64,000 nucleotides of DNA. Origin: Ensifer oleiphilus. GTDB lineage: Bacteria; Pseudomonadota; Alphaproteobacteria; Rhizobiales; Rhizobiaceae. Below, piece after piece: positions 9,470 to 17,759 of the stretch. Both the position numbers and the translations under genes were made by a program. The notes below the pieces were generated by a model. It saw only the letters and a program-made list of their open reading frames with translations, searched no databases and was not told where the DNA came from. Every line of letters starts with the position of its first letter. Position 1 is the first letter of the stretch. Location of the stretch: assembly GCF_013371465.1 (NCBI RefSeq), contig NZ_JABWDU010000007.1, positions 124,001-188,000 of the forward strand, given 5' to 3'.

Positions 9470-10558
9470 ATGCCCACCAATTCAGGACAAAGAACTACGA
9501 GCGGCCGCGGGCGGCTTTTCGACAGCGTGCTGGACACGATCGGCGACACGCCGGCAATCCGCGTCAACAATCTCGGGGCCGGCAAAGCGACGATCTATGT
9601 CAAGGCGGAGTTCTTCAATCCGGCTTCGTCTGTCAAGGACAGGCTCGCCATAGCGATAATCGAGGAAGCCGAGCGCAGCGGCAAGCTGAAGCCCGGTCAG
9701 ACCGTGGTCGAGGCAACCAGCGGCAACACCGGCATCGGGCTTGCGATGGTCTGCGCGCAAAAGGGCTATCCGCTCGTCGTTACAATGGCCGATAGTTTCT
9801 CCGTCGAGCGCCGCCGGCTGATGCGCATCCTGGGCGCCAAGGTCGTGCTGACACCGCGCGCGGAAAAAGGCCTCGGCATGTATCGCAAGGCAGCCGAACT
9901 TGCCGAGAAAAACGGATGGTTCCTCGCCCGACAGTTCGAGACCACGGCCAACGCCGCGATCCATGAGGCGACGACCGGCCAGGAGATCGTCAACGACTTT
10001 GCCAACTCCCGTCTCGATTACTTCGTCACCGGCTACGGTACCGGCGGCACGCTCGTCGGCGTGTCCCGCGTACTGCGCCGCCAGCGGCCAGAGACGAAGA
10101 TCGTCCTTGCCGAGCCCGCCAACGCGCAATTGCTCGGCAGCGGCCAAGTGCAGCAGCGCGGCACGGATGGTGCACCGGCCGCGAGCCATCCCGCCTTCGA
10201 GCCGCACCCGATCCAAGGCTGGACCCCAGATTTCATACCGGATGTCCTGCAGGAGGCGATCGACAACCGCTATTACGACGAACTCGTCCCGATTGCCGGT
10301 CCGAAGGCGATGGAATGGGCGAAGGCGCTTGCACAAAAGGAGGGCATCTTCACCGGCGTTTCGGGCGGCGCGACCTTCGGCGTCGCGCGCCAGATCGCGG
10401 AGCGCGCACCGGCGGGCTCGGTGATCCTCTGCATGTTGCCCGATACCGGCGAGCGTTACCTGTCGACGCCAATGTTCGAAACGATCCCTTCGGACATGGA
10501 TGCCGAGGAGATGGAACTGTCGCGGTCCACGCCCGGCTTCCAGCTCGCAGCCGAGTAG
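9470..10558 (+). CDS. PLP-dependent cysteine synthase-like enzyme
   Basis: This 362-residue protein is a fold-type II PLP enzyme of the O-acetylserine sulfhydrylase family. The Schiff-base lysine is in NPASSVKDR (K56), the substrate loop is EATSGNTGIG, the phosphate-binding loop is GYGTGGTLVGV, and the C-terminal serine loop is GVSGGATFGVA. At 362 residues it is some 40 longer than housekeeping CysK (about 320), mainly at the C-terminus. It forms a two-gene operon with a PLP decarboxylase, 16 bp apart, and diverges from a SARP-type regulator. That setting suggests it supplies a beta-substituted alanine to the decarboxylase rather than bulk cysteine. The exact nucleophile cannot be read from sequence. 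Confidence 0.85.
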   Translation: MPTNSGQRTTSGRGRLFDSVLDTIGDTPAIRVNNLGAGKATIYVKAEFFNPASSVKDRLAIAIIEEAERSGKLKPGQTVVEATSGNTGIGLAMVCAQKGYPLVVTMADSFSVERRRLMRILGAKVVLTPRAEKGLGMYRKAAELAEKNGWFLARQFETTANAAIHEATTGQEIVNDFANSRLDYFVTGYGTGGTLVGVSRVLRRQRPETKIVLAEPANAQLLGSGQVQQRGTDGAPAASHPAFEPHPIQGWTPDFIPDVLQEAIDNRYYDELVPIAGPKAMEWAKALAQKEGIFTGVSGGATFGVARQIAERAPAGSVILCMLPDTGERYLSTPMFETIPSDMDAEEMELSRSTPGFQLAAE

Positions 10559-10574
10559 AGAGAGGGAGAGAGAG

Positions 10575-12077
10575 ATGGAAGCGCGATCGCCGCACCGGAG
10601 TGCGGAAACTCTCACGCAGCCGGAAGTCCTAGCCGGACCGGAAACCCTCGACCCGCCGGACTGGTCGTTTGTCGCCGCGCTCGCCCATCGGATCGTCGAC
10701 GATGCCGTCGACCACGTCGGCCGCGTGCGTGAGCGTCCGGTTTGGCGGCCGATGCCGGAGACAGTGGACGCCCTGTTTCGGGCACCGGTTCCCGACCGGC
10801 CGACGCCAGTGGAGGACGTGTACAGGCTCGTCAAGGATGCGGTGCTTGCCTATCCGATGGGCAATATCCATCCGCGGTTCTGGTCCTGGTACATGGGTTC
10901 CGGCAACTTCACTGGTGCGCTCGGCGATTTTCTCGCCGCGATCCAAGGTTCCAATCTCGGGGGCGGCAGCCATGCCGCCGCCCTCGTTGACCAGCAGGTC
11001 GTGGGATGGCTCCGCGACATGATCGGCTTTCCCGAGACGGCGAGCGGTACGCTGGTGAGTGGTGGTTCGGTGGCCAACCTTATCGGGCTGACTGTTGCCC
11101 GGAACGTCAAGGCGGGGCTCGATCTGCGAGAGGAAGGAGTTGCAGCCCTCAATCAGCCCCTCCGCGTCTACGCCTCCGACCAGGTCCATTCCTGTCACCG
11201 CAAGGCGGTTGAGACGCTCGGCCTCGGCAACAGGGCGCTGCGACGGATCCGGACCGATTCCCGCTACCGGATCGACGTTGCAGCCCTTCGCGCCGCCATC
11301 GGCGAGGATCGCACGGCAGGAATGAGGCCCGCCTGCGTCATAGGCACTGCTGGCACGGTCAATTCCGGCGCAGTTGACGATCTCAGCGCATTGGCGGAGA
11401 TCGCCGTCGAGGAAGACCTCTGGTTCCATGTGGACGGGTGCATCGGTGCGCTGATTTCGATCGCGCCGCAGAATGCCTGGCGCGTGAAAGGCATCGAGCG
11501 AGCGGATTCCGTCGCGCTTGACCCGCACAAGTGGCTGCATGCCCCGTTCGAAGTCGGTTGCGCACTCGTCCGCGACCGGACGAAGCACCGGGAGACCTTC
11601 GCTGTGTCGCCGGAGTTTTTGCAGGGCATGCCGCGCGGCATTGCTTCAGGTCAGTGGCTCCACGAATTCGGCTTTCAGACAAGTCGCGGCTTCGGGGCGC
11701 TCAAGGTCTGGATGGCTCTGATGGAGCACGGTGTTGCCAAGTTCGGCCGGCTCATCGACCAGAACATCGCACAGGCCGCTCTCCTCGCGAATCTCGTGCG
11801 CTCGCATCCGCCGCTGGAACTCATAGCGGAGCCTGAGATCAACATCGTATGCTTCCGCTATGTGCCTGAAGGTCTGAGCGAGGAGCGGCTAAAAGAGATC
11901 AACGTCGAGATCATGCTGCGCCTGCAGGAAACCGGTGTGGCAGCCCTTTCCGACACAACGATCCGTGGGAAGCATTGCCTGCGCGCGGCTATCTGCAACC
12001 ATCGCACCCGCCCGGAAGACCTCACCTTGCTCATCTCGGAGGTGTTGCATCTCGGCAGGGAGGTTTCGCAGACATGA
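10575..12077 (+). CDS. Group II PLP-dependent amino acid decarboxylase
   Basis: This 500-residue protein belongs to the aromatic-amino-acid/glutamate decarboxylase family. The cofactor lysine is K319 in SVALDPHKWLHAPFEVGC; the upstream aspartate lies in LWFHVDGCIGA and the glycine-rich TLVSGGSVANLIGL binds the phosphate. A purine-rich GAGGGAGAG site precedes the ATG. The protein should release CO2 from an amino acid to give an amine. Its partner, 16 bp upstream, is a cysteine-synthase-like enzyme, so the substrate may be the product of that enzyme (for example cysteine, cysteate or another beta-substituted alanine); this is inference. Aromatic amino acids are the alternative. Confidence 0.85.
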   Translation: MEARSPHRSAETLTQPEVLAGPETLDPPDWSFVAALAHRIVDDAVDHVGRVRERPVWRPMPETVDALFRAPVPDRPTPVEDVYRLVKDAVLAYPMGNIHPRFWSWYMGSGNFTGALGDFLAAIQGSNLGGGSHAAALVDQQVVGWLRDMIGFPETASGTLVSGGSVANLIGLTVARNVKAGLDLREEGVAALNQPLRVYASDQVHSCHRKAVETLGLGNRALRRIRTDSRYRIDVAALRAAIGEDRTAGMRPACVIGTAGTVNSGAVDDLSALAEIAVEEDLWFHVDGCIGALISIAPQNAWRVKGIERADSVALDPHKWLHAPFEVGCALVRDRTKHRETFAVSPEFLQGMPRGIASGQWLHEFGFQTSRGFGALKVWMALMEHGVAKFGRLIDQNIAQAALLANLVRSHPPLELIAEPEINIVCFRYVPEGLSEERLKEINVEIMLRLQETGVAALSDTTIRGKHCLRAAICNHRTRPEDLTLLISEVLHLGREVSQT

Positions 12078-12373
12078 TCGCTCGTTGCCAATACGCCGTT
12101 GGACTGATTGCTCAGGGTCTGCTTGCGCTGTGGCGCGAGCGAATTTACGTGAACGCAATCGGCCGGGGATGGCGCATTCGACACCCACGACCTGCCGTCG
12201 CTGAGAGAGAAAGCGGCGAACCTCTCTTAGCGATTCATTCTTCGCTCGTTCGGCGCAGAAAGCCATCAGGCAAGCTTCTTCGGGCGGCCCAGGGATCTCG
12301 CTTCAGACTGATTGCAGCTCAACATCAGTTGGTGCTTTACGGGCGTGGGGCCAGCACGACTACGCCTCCGTGA
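12074..12373 (+). CDS. Possible small ORF coupled to the decarboxylase
   Basis: An open frame of 99 codons begins with an ATG that overlaps the decarboxylase stop in an ATGA arrangement, the form usual for coupled genes. The product starts MIARCQYAVGLIAQGLLALW, with a short hydrophobic stretch, and the rest is basic and low in recognisable motifs. Its 3' end overlaps the convergent DsrE gene by 14 bp. I recognise no family, and the frame could be open by chance in GC-rich DNA. Confidence 0.2.
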   Translation: MIARCQYAVGLIAQGLLALWRERIYVNAIGRGWRIRHPRPAVAERESGEPLLAIHSSLVRRRKPSGKLLRAAQGSRFRLIAAQHQLVLYGRGASTTTPP

Positions 12374-12800
12374 TTTTTACGAATCCCTCTTGAACAAGCT
12401 GGATGGTTCGCGCCATGGCGTCCGTGTTGATTTTCACGTTCGGAAGAAGGTCCGCATTGCCCCAGCCGTTGGCCTCTGCGGTGGCCCCGCAGAGCTCTAT
12501 CTTGACACCTCGCTTCACCAAATCGGCTATCAGGTTCTTGTTGGGATTTCCCGCTGCGATCTTCCGTGAGTGGTTGTACGCCTCGTCATGCAGCGTGAGG
12601 TGTCCCGCATTCGTGTGGAATACCACTATGACCTCGGAGTCAGCGCCCCAGTTCGCTATGTCGTTGGTAATGAGTTGAAGGTGGAAAATCGCGGCAGGCA
12701 GATCGCCTTCGAACTGAAGCGAGCCGATGCTGTGCACGGATTTTACAGACTTCAGTTCAACCGGGACATCGATAGTGATTGTGTGACTGGCGTCTGACAT
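12360..12800 (-). CDS. DsrE-family protein
   Basis: This 146-residue protein has the DsrE/DsrF-like fold pattern: an N-terminal strand, AIFHLQLITNDIANWGADSEVIVVFH, then LVKRGVKIELCGATAEANGW with a single conserved cysteine in the position used for persulfide carriage in the DsrE/TusD group. It is probably cytosolic; no signal peptide is seen. It converges on the decarboxylase gene. A role in sulfur relay would fit the neighbouring cysteine-synthase-like gene, but the opposite strand argues against a shared operon. Confidence 0.65.
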   Translation of the reverse strand: MSDASHTITIDVPVELKSVKSVHSIGSLQFEGDLPAAIFHLQLITNDIANWGADSEVIVVFHTNAGHLTLHDEAYNHSRKIAAGNPNKNLIADLVKRGVKIELCGATAEANGWGNADLLPNVKINTDAMARTIQLVQEGFVKITEA

Positions 12801-12917
12801 GGCGTGGTTCCCTTGTTGGCGGGGTAGGCGCGAGCGACTTACATTTCACACTGTGGAGAGATGCCCGCTCGAACAAAGCTACACATAGGTTCAGCCCCCA
12901 CCAATCATGGGTTCATA

Positions 12918-13760
12918 TTACCTGCTCGACTGCGGCAATCGGCGAACCAGTTCCTCTAGGCCGTCTGGGCCTCTGATTCCCCATTGCAGCAGAGCCGTCG
13001 GATCGATGTGCTTTCGGCTCATGGCCTCCGCGAACTCGCGCAGGTCCGTTCGGTTGAGTTCGGCGATGTGCGCCGCGTTCGTCTTCGTCACCTTGGTTCC
13101 GAGGGCCTGGAGGATAAAGCTTGCTCCACTGCTGTGCGCGAACGCCTCGCGAAGGCCGGCGAGGGACAGGCCCAGCTTGTTCGCCATCGCGAACACCTCG
13201 ACCACATTGCGCAGGTTCGAGATCGTGAGAGCGTTGTTGCAGAGCTTCGCCATCTGTCCGGAACCTGCCGGGCCCATGGCTATAATGCTGGAGCTATGGC
13301 ATCCCATGATGTCCCGGCTGTCCTCGAGTGCGCCAGGTTGGCCGCCGACGAAACAGGTAAGAGAGCGAGCTTCCGCACCCGGGCGCCCGCCGCTGACCGG
13401 CGCATCGAGAAACCGGACGCCCCACTCGGCCGCCAGTCTTTCGAATCCTTCCGATTCGATCGGATCACCGGTGGCATGGTTGATGATGATCCTATCTCTG
13501 CCGAGTTCGCGGAATATCCTGCGATCGGCGAACAGTTCGTGCAAATCTGCGTCGTTTCGAAGACACAGGCACAAGACGTCCACACTTGCCGCCAGGTCGG
13601 CCGGGCTGGATGCCCGTATGTGCGGGGCGTGTCCGAGGGCCTCGTATGAGGAGCCACGTCTTGCCCAGACACGAAGCTCGTACTTCTCGGCGATCGCGAT
13701 TGCCATCGGCGCACCTTGATCACCCAGCCCGATAAAACCCACACGCGGGAGATCGCTCAT
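12918..13760 (-). CDS. 3-hydroxyisobutyrate dehydrogenase-family oxidoreductase
   Basis: This 280-residue protein starts with a Rossmann motif, RVGFIGLGDQGAPMAIAIAE, and carries the beta-hydroxyacid dehydrogenase signature regions: LDAPVSGGRPGAEARSLTCF for substrate binding and KLCNNALTISNL with the catalytic lysine. It should oxidise a beta-hydroxy acid with NAD(P). The ATG overlaps the stop of the SDR gene in an ATGA and has GGAG upstream, so the two are coupled. The divergent LysR gene at 14743 is the likely regulator. The substrate is unknown. Confidence 0.85.
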   Translation of the reverse strand: MSDLPRVGFIGLGDQGAPMAIAIAEKYELRVWARRGSSYEALGHAPHIRASSPADLAASVDVLCLCLRNDADLHELFADRRIFRELGRDRIIINHATGDPIESEGFERLAAEWGVRFLDAPVSGGRPGAEARSLTCFVGGQPGALEDSRDIMGCHSSSIIAMGPAGSGQMAKLCNNALTISNLRNVVEVFAMANKLGLSLAGLREAFAHSSGASFILQALGTKVTKTNAAHIAELNRTDLREFAEAMSRKHIDPTALLQWGIRGPDGLEELVRRLPQSSR

Positions 13761-14680
13761 TTGTGTTCTCCAACGAGATTGAGAGCCATCTCCCAAAGGC
13801 GATCGGCATTGGCACTATCAAGTGCGTACGATGCGACACCTTCGAGCTTGCGCTCCGGTCTTTGCGCAACCAAAGGGGCTTCCTGGCAGTTGTCGAAATA
13901 CCGTCCGTTTATCCCCTCCACCAAAGGCGAGGCCGCCAGTAGTACCGACGTGGAAGCTCCTTGTTCCGGAGTCTTGCGAAGATGCTCGGGCGTTCTCAGC
14001 CCCCCGGTGTGGCGTTGGAGGTTGGTTGCGATGGCTCCGGGATTGAGTGCGTTCGAAACGATGCCGTCAGAAGCCCAGCGATCCCTGATGCCGATCGAGA
14101 GCAGGATGCAGGCAGTCTTGGATTGAGCGTATGCTAGCAGGGGATTGTAGGGTATGAACCGAAAATGGGGATCGTCCCAGAACACGGGTCCAAAGAGACT
14201 TCCTGTTGAACTGACCGAGACGACACGCGCGCCTTGAGCCTTCGCCAGGTGTTGACGCAGGCCAAGCGTCAGAGCGAAGTGACCGAGGAAGTTCGTCGCG
14301 AACTGCATCTCACAACCTTCGGCAGAGCGCTCCAACTCGGGCAACATCATGATTCCGGCATTGTTGACGAGAGCGTGGACAGGCTTGTCCCAGTCGGTGA
14401 CGAAAGCACGGACAGACTTCAAGTCGGATAGATCGAGCGCACGCACTTCAATTTTCGGGTTGCCTGTTTCGGTTCTGAGCGCTTGGGCAACATCTTCTGC
14501 AGCACCTGGGCGGCGCGCAGCGATGGTGACCGATGCTCCTGCCGCGGCGAGGCTCTTCACTGTTTCGATACCGATGCCGCTGGCTCCGCCTGTAACGATC
14601 ATCGTTTTGCCAGTTAAATCTATCCCAGAGAGCACTTCGGATGCCGTAGTTGAGAATCCAAAAGGAAGCTGGTCAGTCAT
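13757..14680 (-). CDS. Short-chain dehydrogenase/reductase
   Basis: This SDR has 307 residues. It shows the cofactor motif TGGASGIGIETVKSLAAAG, NNAGIMMLPELE, and the catalytic Ser/Tyr/Lys set in VSVSSTGSLFG and YAQSKTAC. It resembles the retinol-dehydrogenase/oxidoreductase subgroup, with an N-terminal extension (FGFSTTASEVLSGIDLTGKT) typical of that group. It is the promoter-proximal gene of a two-gene unit with the 3-hydroxyisobutyrate-dehydrogenase-like gene and lies 62 bp from the divergent LysR gene. Confidence 0.87.
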   Translation of the reverse strand: MTDQLPFGFSTTASEVLSGIDLTGKTMIVTGGASGIGIETVKSLAAAGASVTIAARRPGAAEDVAQALRTETGNPKIEVRALDLSDLKSVRAFVTDWDKPVHALVNNAGIMMLPELERSAEGCEMQFATNFLGHFALTLGLRQHLAKAQGARVVSVSSTGSLFGPVFWDDPHFRFIPYNPLLAYAQSKTACILLSIGIRDRWASDGIVSNALNPGAIATNLQRHTGGLRTPEHLRKTPEQGASTSVLLAASPLVEGINGRYFDNCQEAPLVAQRPERKLEGVASYALDSANADRLWEMALNLVGEHK

Positions 14681-14742
14681 TGCTTCGGCCTTTCACTGTT
14701 GTGGTTGCAACTCAGATAACCTTGGTGCATTGTTCTGTGTAG
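14681..14742. promoter_or_regulatory. Divergent SDR/LysR promoter region
   Basis: The 62-bp spacer must hold both promoters. It contains an 8-bp palindrome GTTGCAAC (14704-14711) within GGTTGCAACTCAGATAACC, whose outer GGTT/AACC also pair. LysR proteins commonly bind such dyads between divergent genes. The operator call rests on position and symmetry only. Confidence 0.3.
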
Positions 14743-15678
14743 ATGGACACGACTGAACAGTATGCTGAGATATTTCGAACAGTCGGCGCTTTGTCGCCGG
14801 CGGAGCTGGCGGCCTTTTTGGCCGTGGCTCAATTCGGCGGATTTCGTGCGGCCGCCCGTAGATGTGACCTCAGCCCATCCGCGCTAAGCCATAGCGTCGC
14901 GAGTTTAGAGAACCGCCTTAACGTTCAGCTCTTCCACCGCTCCACGCGTAATGTCTCTCTGACGGATGCCGGGCAGCGGTTTTTTGCCCGGCTGGGACCC
15001 GCGCTGGATGAGATCGCGAAGGCGGCCGACGAATTGAGCGACTTCAATGCCCGGCCGTCGGGGACCCTACGGATCAACGCCGATGCTACAGCTGCCGAAC
15101 AGGTTCTCAGTCCGCTCGTGCTCAAATTCATGGCGTCGTTTCCCGACGTGCAGGTTGAGGTGGTGAGCGAGAGACGGCTGGTCGACATTGCCGAGCACGG
15201 TTTCGACTGCGGCATCCGCTCCAGTGAAATTGTTTCCGACGACATGATCGCCGTTCCCATTGGGCCGATGCAGCAGCATGTCGTTGTAGCCGCTCCCTCC
15301 TATCTCGCAGATGCGCCGGCTTTGCGCTCGCCGGCCAATCTGGTCGATCACCGATGCATTCAACTCCGGATGCCCAGCGGGAGTCTTTACCGCTGGGAAT
15401 TCGAACGGCGGGGAGAAGCTCTTGCTACCGAGACGAGGGGTGGCCTGGTCCTCGATAATTCCCGCCTCATTCTAGCAGCCGCCATCGACGGCTACGGGCT
15501 AGCTTACTTGACCAAGTGGATGGCTGGTCCTGCCCTGGATGCCGGAATCCTTGAGCAGGTCCTGGAAGAATGGACGCCACCGTATCCCGGGCTATCGCTG
15601 TATTATCCTCGACATCGCCATTTGAGCGCTTCCATGCGCGCCTTCGTGTCGTTCCTTCGTGAACATGGCCTTCAATAG
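14743..15678 (+). CDS. LysR-family transcriptional regulator
   Basis: This 311-residue regulator has the N-terminal LysR winged helix (ELAAFLAVAQFGGFRAAARR, then LSHSVASLENRLNVQLFHRS and LTDAGQRFFARL) and a periplasmic-binding-like effector domain (TLRINADATAAEQVLSPLVL, GFDCGIRSSEIVSDDMIAVP). It belongs to the subgroup annotated as DsdA/CrgA-like. It is divergent to the SDR/dehydrogenase pair, the arrangement typical when a LysR protein controls its neighbour. The inducer is not evident. Confidence 0.9.
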   Translation: MDTTEQYAEIFRTVGALSPAELAAFLAVAQFGGFRAAARRCDLSPSALSHSVASLENRLNVQLFHRSTRNVSLTDAGQRFFARLGPALDEIAKAADELSDFNARPSGTLRINADATAAEQVLSPLVLKFMASFPDVQVEVVSERRLVDIAEHGFDCGIRSSEIVSDDMIAVPIGPMQQHVVVAAPSYLADAPALRSPANLVDHRCIQLRMPSGSLYRWEFERRGEALATETRGGLVLDNSRLILAAAIDGYGLAYLTKWMAGPALDAGILEQVLEEWTPPYPGLSLYYPRHRHLSASMRAFVSFLREHGLQ

Positions 15679-15727
15679 CCGCCAGCAAGACCGAGACCTG
15701 CGGCCTTTGGCACGGGTCTCGAATTCT

Positions 15728-16720
15728 TCACATGGACACGACAACCTTCCCGAACGGGCCGCGACGCAGATGAGCAATCGCCTCCGGGGTTTGTGCAAAT
15801 GGATAGGTCCTGTCGATCACTGGTCGCAGGGAGAGCCGGTCGATTGCCGCGACCATGTCCTCCTGCGCCCGGCGATGTCCGACGCCGATGCCGACGATTT
15901 GTGCCCGCTTGTACAGGATTGGTCCGATCGGCGCACGGATTTCCGAGCTTCCTAGCAACCCGACCAGAGATATCCGCCCACCTAGAGCCAGCGCAACAAC
16001 GGAGAGTCCAAGGTTCTCGCCGCCCGACATCTCCAGTACGTGATGTGCACCGAATCCATCGGTGAGTTGCAACACACGCTCGTGCCAGGCAGGATGGATT
16101 TGGCGATTTATGCCATCGGAAGCACCGACCGCACGCGCACGTTCGATCTTCTCGTCACTACTCGTCACAACGATAACGCGCGCGCCGTGCGCCGCGGCAA
16201 ACTGTACGGCGAATAATGCGACACCTCCGGTACCCTGGACCACAACAGTCTGTCCGGCTCTTACGTGGCCAAGTTCAACCAACGCAAACCATGCCGTCAG
16301 TCCTGCGACGGGGAGGGTGCTTGCTTCGACATTCGTGAGGCTCTTCGGCGGAGCGACGAGGCGGTCTTCTGGCACGCAGATATATTCGGCGAGCCTTCCA
16401 AGAAGCGGGAAGCTATTGGTCTCGTATGGCGGAGCCGGACCATCGATCCAGTTCATGGTATCCGCCGAGATGACACGGTCTCCGATCGAGAAGCGTTTTG
16501 CATCCGGTCCCAGTCGGACAACCTCTCCCGACATGTCTGACCCCGGCACCAGGACGCCGTCTGGGCCAGAATCCATCGCTCCGTCGATCAAGGCGGCATC
16601 CCGATAGTTGAGAGACACCGCTTTCACCTTGACGAGAGCTTCCCTGGGTCCGGGCTCCGGAATCGGAACGTCACATAGTATGAGACCGCGTTCCTGCGGC
16701 CGATATTCCCAACGTTGCAT
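15728..16720 (-). CDS. Medium-chain NAD(P)-dependent alcohol dehydrogenase/quinone oxidoreductase
   Basis: This protein of about 330 residues is a GroES-like plus Rossmann MDR enzyme. It shows VKAVSLNYRDAALIDG near residue 40, GSDMSGEVVRLG, and the nucleotide-binding VVVQGTGGVALFAVQFAAAHG. I see no four-cysteine structural zinc site. It is the last gene of a four-gene operon. The ATG chosen lies four bases after the previous stop with GGTGAG upstream; a GTG four codons earlier would overlap the upstream gene. Substrate unknown. Confidence 0.82.
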   Translation of the reverse strand: MQRWEYRPQERGLILCDVPIPEPGPREALVKVKAVSLNYRDAALIDGAMDSGPDGVLVPGSDMSGEVVRLGPDAKRFSIGDRVISADTMNWIDGPAPPYETNSFPLLGRLAEYICVPEDRLVAPPKSLTNVEASTLPVAGLTAWFALVELGHVRAGQTVVVQGTGGVALFAVQFAAAHGARVIVVTSSDEKIERARAVGASDGINRQIHPAWHERVLQLTDGFGAHHVLEMSGGENLGLSVVALALGGRISLVGLLGSSEIRAPIGPILYKRAQIVGIGVGHRRAQEDMVAAIDRLSLRPVIDRTYPFAQTPEAIAHLRRGPFGKVVVSM

Positions 16721-16724
16721 CGCT

Positions 16725-17759
16725 TCACTCACCTGAGATCAAAAGGACCGGGCGGCCTAGAGTTTCGCCTGCTTCAAGTGCCCTTTGCGCTTCGCCGACG
16801 CCCGTGAAAGACACCACCCTGTCAATGCGTGCCCGCAAGCTGCCCCGATCAACGAGTTCGGCAATCTGTGAGAGTGCAGCGGTTTGGCGTAGGCGATGTG
16901 CATGATGGCGGCTGATCTGCGGCAGGCCTATGTTGACGAAGCTGATGTCCAGGTTCTTCCACTCGGCCGGGCCGTTTCCCTCGACGGGCCAATCCGACAC
17001 AACAGTGTTAATCAGCCGTCCGTAAGGCGCCGTGTGGGCGAAGCTTGCCGCGAAGTTTCCGTGGCCCACGAAGTCGAATACGACGTTTGCACCGGGCTCG
17101 CCTCGCCAAGCGTGAAGGGCTTCCTCGACGCTCTCCTTCCGGTAGTTGATTGCGATATCGGCACCCAGCTCCCTCACAAATGCGGCCTTAGCCTCGTTGG
17201 AAACGGTGGTGGCGATCCTGGCTCCGAGAGAAGTCAGATACTGGATTGCGATATGCCCGAGGCCGCCAGCGCCACCGTGGACCAATACATGATCACCACG
17301 GGTAACCTTCGCCTTTTCGAAGACGGCCTCCCATGCGGTAAGGGCCACAACTGGCAGGGCGGCGGCTTCCACGAAGTCGAGTTTCTTCGGCTTTGCAGTG
17401 ACGTAATCGGCACGGACGACCTTGTATTCTGCATAGCTTCCGGGGTTTCCGGCGTAGCCGCCGTCCACGTACCAGACCTCGTCGCCGACCCGGACGTTCA
17501 CCACGTCTCGTCCGGCTTCGACCACAACGCCGACACCGTCGATGCCGAGGATTGTAGGGTCTTTCTGTGAACTCCCTTCGCCGTCGTAGACGGCTCCATT
17601 CTTCCTGTTCTGCCAGTCCGCCGGATTGATACCGGCCGCCTTCACTTTAATCAGAACATCAAGCTCGTCCCGTAGTCGGGGGCGGTCGACTTCCCGCACC
17701 TGAAGGACTTCAGGACCGCCAGGTCTGGTGACAACGAGTGCCTGCATTTTCTCAGACAT
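16725..17759 (-). CDS. Zinc-type/quinone oxidoreductase-like MDR protein
   Basis: This is a second medium-chain reductase, of about 344 residues, in the same operon. It shows VKAAGINPADWQNRKNG, ILGIDGVGVVVEAG, and the cofactor loop VLVHGGAGGLGHIAIQYLTSLGA. It resembles NADPH:quinone reductases and 2-haloacrylate reductases. Its ATG overlaps the stop of the Gfo/Idh/MocA gene by 8 bp (ATGTCTGA), so translation is coupled. The two reductases are clearly not recent duplicates, which suggests successive steps or different substrates. Confidence 0.85.
   Translation of the reverse strand: MSEKMQALVVTRPGGPEVLQVREVDRPRLRDELDVLIKVKAAGINPADWQNRKNGAVYDGEGSSQKDPTILGIDGVGVVVEAGRDVVNVRVGDEVWYVDGGYAGNPGSYAEYKVVRADYVTAKPKKLDFVEAAALPVVALTAWEAVFEKAKVTRGDHVLVHGGAGGLGHIAIQYLTSLGARIATTVSNEAKAAFVRELGADIAINYRKESVEEALHAWRGEPGANVVFDFVGHGNFAASFAHTAPYGRLINTVVSDWPVEGNGPAEWKNLDISFVNIGLPQISRHHAHRLRQTAALSQIAELVDRGSLRARIDRVVSFTGVGEAQRALEAGETLGRPVLLISGE

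Noticed and set aside
9482-10834. Minus-strand open frame of 450 codons opposite the cysteine-synthase-like gene
   Set aside because: Long antisense frames are frequent in this GC-rich DNA; the plus-strand protein has all family motifs while this one has none.
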